64,000 nucleotides of DNA from Persicaria tinctoria (taxonomy: Eukaryota > Streptophyta > Magnoliopsida > Caryophyllales > Polygonaceae). The position numbers were made by a program, and so were the translations under genes. The stretch covers positions 8,290,001 to 8,354,000 of the forward strand of contig JBANSL010000002.1 of NCBI GenBank assembly GCA_037127255.1. Direction: 5' to 3'. The notes below the pieces were generated by a model. The model saw only the letters and a program-made list of their open reading frames with translations, was not told the origin of the DNA and searched no databases. This document shows positions 57,828 through 64,000 of the stretch, one piece after another; the first letter of the stretch is position 1; every line of letters begins with the position of its first letter.

Positions 57828-58380
57828 TAAAAAATAAGAAGAGATAAACAATGGGTTTGCCAAATGAAAACGGTTTCTCCCTACATATGTTAATTTTAAG
57901 CCGTTAGATGTGTTTGATGATCAATTCGGCATTTCCCGTTCGTTTGTAAAATCATGAGATGAAATAGTTTTATACGGAGTATTTACTTACTTTCCGTACC
58001 TGCACAACTACTTGCGGTTTCTGCTGCAAAACTTTGTGTTTCTACTTGTAAAAAAAAATGAGAAGAGATGAACAATGGGTTTGCCAAATGAAAACGGGTT
58101 CTGCTTGCGTGTATTAATTTTTAGCCCTCATATGTGTTTGATGATCAATTAGATAATTCCCGTTCATGTGTAAAACCAGGGGATGGAATAGTCTGAATTA
58201 CACAGGATCAGCGCCAAGAAAGATACCAGATACGAAGACGTTTTTATATTTACTTACTTTCCATATATGCACAGCTTCTTGCGGTTTCTGCTGCAAAACG
58301 ATGTGTTTCTACTTGTCAAATAAAAAATGAGAAGAGATAAACAATGAGTTTGCCAAATGAAAACGGGTTTTTGTTAAATG

Positions 58381-58971
58381 AAAAAAATTGGAGTAATTAG
58401 GAGTGAAAATTCCAAGTTTCACCTTTTTTGTTATTATTAAATTGAGTTGATCAATACAAGCCAATTTATTTGATTTTATGATCCCGCGGCTGCATGAATT
58501 TATAGAGGGGGCAAAATTTTTGCTTTAATTTTTTTTTTCTTAATCATCATTTTTTCTAAAAAAATAATCATAAATTGTGATATAAATATGACGTTTTATT
58601 ACAAAATTCATACAATAAATTTTGGCATGATAAATACTTTTTTTCATATATATAAGTTCAATAATTTTTTCATATACATGTTTAGCAAGAAAATTCACAT
58701 TTTTTTTTTCATATACATGAAAGCCGAAAGGGAATAATATGATCCCTCGGCCCGGTTAGGATTCGGATGCCCAGATTTGGATTTTGGGCTTTTAGTCCAT
58801 GCAGATAATCACATTAGGTCGGAAGTTGGGTCCTAAAAACCAGTGGTCAATGCTTCTATGTTGACATGTTGCAGAGAACAACTCAAAATGGAGATATTCA
58901 ACCTGGATTTATAATTTAGTTGAAGTTAAAAAATTAATATAATTAAAGTAATCTATATATCTATATCTATA
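58381..58971. other. Intergenic DNA
   Basis: AT-rich with long T-runs, ending in a (TATATC)n run at 58953-58976. No gene seen. Confidence 0.5.
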
Positions 58972-61505
58972 TCTATTCTATATACATATACTAAAACAGA
59001 GACCGCTGAAGCGACCTCGCTGCCACGGAATTTTCTGGATTAAACGGGATTATTTTTACTTATGTGGCATTTTCTGAATTAAAGCGGTATTATATTTCTG
59101 GCCCACGTCAATTAATAAACAAATATAGTTGGCTAAAAACTTATCTTTTTACACATAATCTATATTCTGGATTAAATTAGTATTATATTTCTGGGCCACA
59201 TCAATTAATAAGTCAATATAGTTAGGTAAAAAACTTATTTTTTAGATCAAATAATCTATCCAGTATTTGGCCAATTATTCTATATTTTATATCAAATTAA
59301 ATATAATATTTTTAAATATAAAATAAGTATTTCAAAATTATGCAAAGGTAATTTTCCCATAAAACATCAAGGTTAAACTTTGTAAACTATATTGATCGAT
59401 ATGAATTTAAAAATAGCACTCCATATCCATTAGCTAGGTTGACCTAATAATCAACGTTAATTCAAAATTTCAAGTTTTAAGCATATATTCACTTGCATTT
59501 ATTTGTTTTTAATAAAATTGATTGGAATACTAACAATTTTTATGGCCATATGCTTTAGTTTATATATTATGATTTTGATAATATTTTGTGACTTATTTGA
59601 ATATATAATTAATTTTAAATAAAAATATTTATTACATTTATACCAAAACAAAAGTCCATTTATTAAGATAATTGCATAAATATAACTATCCATAACATAG
59701 TTTATAAAATTGAAACAAATTCCTTATAATAATACATAATTATGTAAAATAACTAAAATCTAAATGAATCGGTTAACATGCAACAATCTAATAGTGGATC
59801 TGAAATCTAGATTTGTTTAAGATATCAATAGATTAACATATTGTTTCTAAAAACACAAATCGGTTAACATATTAGATTTTCATTAAAAAAAAACAACAAC
59901 ACTACGACATTCATAATAACCCAATAAAATAAATTATTTATATATAATTTATGAATGAATTGATTTTAAGCAAGATAGGGAATACTTCTCCCGATTTTCT
60001 TAATTATGCTAAAAATAATAGGTTTTGTAACGGCTTAATATACAAAGTTCATAAATAATAAAATCTTATATGAAGTTGTAAGTTGTAACAACTTAATATA
60101 TGGAATTTTCTGGATTAAACGGGAATATCTTTGCTTGCGTGACATTTTTTGGATTAAAACGGTATTATATTTCTGGCCCATATCAATTAATAAACGAATA
60201 TAGTTAGCTAAAAACTTGTCTTTTTACATAATCTATTCAATGTAACTTTGAAAATTTATCTTTTTAAAATAAATAATCTATCTAATATCTGGTTCATTAT
60301 TAACATTCAACCTTATATCTAAATTAGGTAGAAAATCTATCTATGATGGTATATAAAATATATATATGGATATGGATATATATCTCATAAGATTTTATGT
60401 TGAATAGATAATTAATTAAGTGTTTAAGATAAAATATTGTAGTTCCTATATATATAGAGGTTATTTACGAGGTATCCCCAAACACCAAACCTCCAATTCC
60501 ATTATCATCATTAGCCTCTTCATTCGTTGGAGTATTTGCTGCAACTTTCAATATCATTTATAGACTTTCAAATTTCACTACCGAAGAAAACGATGATGAT
60601 TATAATAAAATAATCTTATCCAATACCATGCATGCAGTCAAATTTTGATCATTATACATGCCGTCACATTTTTTGAATGGTAAAAAAAACGAATTCCCAT
60701 ATCAATTATTTGATTTCCCCTATTTTCTTTCTTTGAGTTTCTTTCTGAATTATCAATTATTCATATTTAATATATATAATATTCATATTTATTGCATTAA
60801 AATTCATTTTTATGTAGGGTAAAAAATTATGATTTTTTTTGAAATATTCATTAAAAAATAAAAATTTACGGATAAATTCACACCTTGAAACTATTTACCT
60901 AAATATTCAAATACTTTTTTTTGTTTTATAAAATTAAGAAATAAAAAGGGAACTTAAAACCACATCAATTAATAAACCAATATAGTTTTTTTTAATATTC
61001 AATTTCATATCTTAATTAGTTGAAAATATATCATTTTTAATAAAAATATTCAACTTCATATCGTAGTTATTTACAAAATATATCATTTTAATATAAATAT
61101 TTGACCTCCTATTGTAACACAAAATCTTTTTTTTATATAACAAACTTTAAAAAAAAAGATAGATGAAGGTAGTTAATTTGAACATGAAAGCAAGTGGTCG
61201 ATGGAGAGATGTACACCAATCTAATAAAAAGTTATATTCTTATTTTTTTATTAACATCACTGTATATTTATTTTTTATTTATTTATTTATCCAATATAAA
61301 AAAAATTAATGGTCCTACTTTTTATATATCCAATATAAAAAATTAGGTAGAAAACTTATCATATGGTGTTATCTTTTTTAGTCATATCAATTAGGTAGAA
61401 AACTTATCTATTTTAATCTTCACACTTTAATAAAAAAAACTTACTATAAAAAATATATAATATAATTATAAAGAAACCGCACAACGGGCGGACCACAAAT
61501 ACTAG
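58972..61505 (+). mobile_element. Helitron-like non-autonomous element (about 2.5 kb)
   Basis: The 3' end has a short GC hairpin (CCGC ACAACGG GCGG, 61478-61491) followed by ACCACAAATACTAG and then T, the Helitron hairpin-CTAG|T layout. The 5' end starts TCTATTCTATATACATATAC after an A. No terminal inverted repeats and no Rep/helicase coding. Internal phrases such as TTTCTGGATTAAACGGGA recur near 59.04 and 60.11 kb, so the interior is partly duplicated. The 5' border is approximate. Confidence 0.7.
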
Positions 61506-62925
61506 TATCACTTTAAAACAGAAGAGTTTGCTGAGGTGTCTTACTCTCCTTAAATTCAGCTAATTCAACCACCAATCTATTTTATTATACTTTTTTTTTC
61601 TCCTTTACTTCTTTTTATTTTTTTCCCCAAATCGGCCTAGGGTTCCTGGCTTCCTCGTACCTTAGGCATCACGATTCTGCTTCCTCATGTAGAAGAAATC
61701 TTTCTTCATCATGTAGAAGAAATAATCTGCACGCTGCTCCGGTCACTGCCTCCGAACATCTCCTGTCTCCGAACATTTTACAATAAATTATTACTATCCG
61801 TCCTCCCTATTCCTGCGGCCGGCCCTCCTCCGCCTCTCCCTATTCCTGCGGCGTCTTCCTCCTCCGCTAAGGTTATTCGCCCTCCTCTTCTCCATCTTAC
61901 ACTGGTTGAGATTCAATGAATTCATTGTTTTGTTTTGCCTAATTTGACTAGGTTTTCATATTGCTTCTCAATTATGGCTTCGTTTTCCTCCACGGCGAAA
62001 GCACCGAATCCCGTCTTCAGATTTCGTCTTCAGACTGATTCTCAATTATGATTTTTTGCCTAAATGACTCGGTACTTATTCTTCTTCCTCCCCCCTCTTC
62101 ATCTCACTCTTTTCTATTTTGTTGACAGATCATTTTTATTTTTTTCATTCTTTTGCGTCTTGTGCGATTGAGACATGGTTTCATTTGCTCTTTTCTTTTA
62201 TGATTTTTGCTTTTCGAATTGGTGGATCTTTTAATTGAAATTTCCAGATTTCGAATGAAATGATTGAATCAGTTTAGCGGATGATGATGTTTGATTTCGA
62301 GGGCAGGGGAGTATAACTTTTCGAATTGAATCAGTTTACCGCATGATGCTGTTTTCGTAGAACTTGGAAATCAGCCGCTAGGTCTCCACATTCATTCCAA
62401 TTTTGCTCATAATCACCGTGTATTACTCCTGCTGCAGTTCATCATTGTCATTGTTCTGTTCTTACTCCTCCCCTATGTTGTTTATTCTTGCTGGTTATTT
62501 TTTTTAATGATTTCTGCTTAGTGCCGTTTTTTAGAGTTTATTCTCCCCGGACTCTTGGGGTTTCGCTCTCTTTTAGTTGCCGGTTCTAATTTCGAATTTC
62601 TGATTTTTTAATTTGATTTTTTTTTTGAGTTTTGGTTTATAGCAAGCATTCCATGTAATTTGCTTGGTTGCATGTGATTTGCTGATGAAATCAGAAGTGT
62701 AATTTTGCCTTTCTAGGGTTTGATTTGATATTCTGAGAGCTTAGAATTTGGGAGAACTTTTCGTTTCTTTTATGGTGGTGATTAAAGATTACCTTGAATC
62801 TTGCTTCGATTGGCATTGCGTTGTATGAGCAATGTTCAATTTAAATTTTTTATACACTTAACGGAGCATCTTTAAAGAATTAAGCTTCTAATAGGACTTT
62901 GTTTTGGATATGCTGCATGTTACAG
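61506..62925 (+). other. Leader/intron-like flank upstream of the PPR relic
   Basis: CT-rich, with repeated CTATTCCTGCGGC phrases at 61806-61855 and intron-like T-rich sequence after it. An ATG at about 61975 opens only a 25-codon frame. It ends in a GTTACAG acceptor. No convincing coding exon. Confidence 0.4.
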
Positions 62926-63229
62926 GTTTTTGAATGGATGAAAGACAAAGGCATTTGTAAATTCTCACCAAGTGAACATGTTGTCCAGCTCGATTTGATC
63001 GGTAGAGTCCTTTGGCTTTCTGCTACTGAAAGCTATTTCAGCAACATGGAGGAGAATGATAAAACCGAAAAGACGTATGGAGCACTCCTCAGCTCTCACT
63101 TAGAATGACATCATGTGTCTGTATACCAATACTGAACAACTTGAGAAGGTTCCTGAGGTGCTAGCCGAGATGCAGAAAAACAAGGTTTCCCCTGATAATT
63201 ATAGTTTCTCCAGAGCATCCATAGATTGA
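62926..63229 (+). pseudogene. PPR-protein exon relic with internal deletion
   Basis: Begins right after an acceptor with VFEWMKDKGICKFSPSEHVV, then QLDLIGRV and EKTYGALLSSHL, matching the N-terminal part of P-class mitochondrial PPR proteins of the At4g21705 type. At about 63106 the frame shifts and continues with NDIMCLYTNTEQLEKVPEVL, then AEMQKNKVSPDNYSF, a later repeat of the same family. The stretch normally in between is missing. It closes at TGA 63227-63229, far short of full length. Confidence 0.8.
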
Positions 63230-64000
63230 GGTTCAATTTTCATTGTTTTTGGCCTAATGTGTCTAGGTTTCGAGATATAAAATCGCCGAGGCTATGGAAA
63301 TTGCTGAGGTTTGGCTATGGAAATCACCGAGGCTAATGACTACTCTGAGTCCTGCCTTCATCAATGTCCTAGAAATAAGGTTTGTCCTCATTTTCTTTGT
63401 CTTCCTTAATTCTGTTTCTAACATTCAATCTCTGCAAATCTGATTGCCAAAACTCAACGCAGATTGCCAAAACTGAAAAATGAAGGTTCCACCTGTAATT
63501 TCATTTGCTAAAACTTAACACAGATTGCTACCACTGAAAAATGAATAACAATTGCTCAAACTTGAAATTAAAAAAATGGATTTCATATAGCTGAAACTGA
63601 ATGCAGTTGTTAACTTGGTTAGAAAATATCATCAGGTGTGATCTTATTGTCCGTTACGTGTATTATATCGAAAATACAATAATCCAAGTCTTAAAATGCA
63701 ACACCAAAAAAGGCACGGTGTTTTAGTTGTTTTATTACAATTTTCATTGTCTGTGTTGTGTCACTGTATGTGTATATGCGCTGGAAAAGAGTAACATGTA
63801 TGAGCCAATATCGTCAGTGAAAAGTGAAAGAGCTACTTGCTCCCTGGTGCCCAGAATATGAATGTGAATAATGTGTCTATGAAATTGAATCCCACTATAT
63901 AAAGTAAATGAAATGAATTGACAGGTCTTTCCTTGCTCCCTGTACACAATGTTGAAGCTCTCTGGTTGAATGGCTTTCACAGGCTTGGCATAGCAGCGAT
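63230..64000. other. Flank with a leader-like repeat
   Basis: 63225-63275 (GAGGTTCAATTTTCATTG, then CCTAATGTGTCTAGGTTT) resembles 61905-61960. AAATTGCTGAGG/AAATCACCGAGG words repeat nearby. No gene supported to the window edge. Confidence 0.4.

Larger units (their letters stand above)
56536..58380. repeat. Interrupted tandem repeat upstream of the PABP gene
   Basis: Units of about 220-270 bp contain GATAAACAATGGGTTTGCCA, GTGTTTGATGATCAATT and GGGGATGGAATAG. GAGATAAACAATG-type markers lie at 57841, 58065 and 58334. The 56536-56660 part is a copy cut by the hAT element and a Stowaway MITE (total insertion about 1.2 kb). Confidence 0.75.

Overview
This is nuclear DNA of a flowering plant, almost certainly a eudicot. 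It is AT-rich and intron-containing, and it mixes a few conserved plant genes with a dense transposon background. An asterid such as a Lamiales species is possible, but the window does not prove it. No rRNA gene, CRISPR array or prokaryotic operon was seen.

Five groups of genes lie here, nearly all on the minus strand. (1) At 65-785 are three exons of a SPATULA/ALCATRAZ-like bHLH transcription factor; the gene runs off the left edge. (2) At 6441-9386 is a five-coding-exon RING-H2 ubiquitin ligase of the MBR1/MBR2 type, with a long 5' leader to about 11.05 kb. (3) At 31050-32860 is a three-exon NAC transcription factor with a long 3' region to about 29.94 kb. (4) At 34.4-51.5 kb is a dispersed tandem cluster of BAHD acyltransferase-like genes of the EPS1/At3g50280-type clade: a C-terminal relic at 34.4 kb, two intronless full-length copies (34964-36307, 43129-44484), and a third (49825-51495) that lost its ancestral ATG and gained a presequence-like N-terminus. 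(5) At 52385-56123 is a nine-exon poly(A)-binding protein gene. Decayed genes are a GGPP-synthase fragment inside a transposon at 14.6 kb and a deleted PPR gene at 62.9 kb.

The rest is mobile DNA. There are Mutator-like non-autonomous elements whose long terminal inverted repeats are built from repeated short modules and which have 9-bp target duplications (15660-18187, 16709-17884, 18198-19084, 27647-28512, and weaker cases at 1473-2666 and 21431-22372). hAT-like elements with 8-bp duplications and arrays of CG-rich words lie at 22385-23990 and 45330-46181, and a weaker one at 56660-57572. There are six Stowaway MITEs, two PIF/Harbinger MITEs, one Helitron-like element (58972-61505), a LINE of about 3 kb (39938-42929) broken in its coding region by one stop codon, and several LINE 3' stubs. 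A 158-bp tandem satellite fills 11.4-13.1 kb.

The genes do not form one pathway. The BAHD array is the only locus where neighbours are related by duplication, and LINE and hAT insertions have spread the copies apart. The most unusual signals are the modular-TIR Mutator-like elements (one stack re-used the same target site), the start-codon loss and in-frame 5' extension of the third BAHD gene, the captured GGPPS piece, and a pair of inverted tRNA-like sequences at 20.4-20.9 kb.
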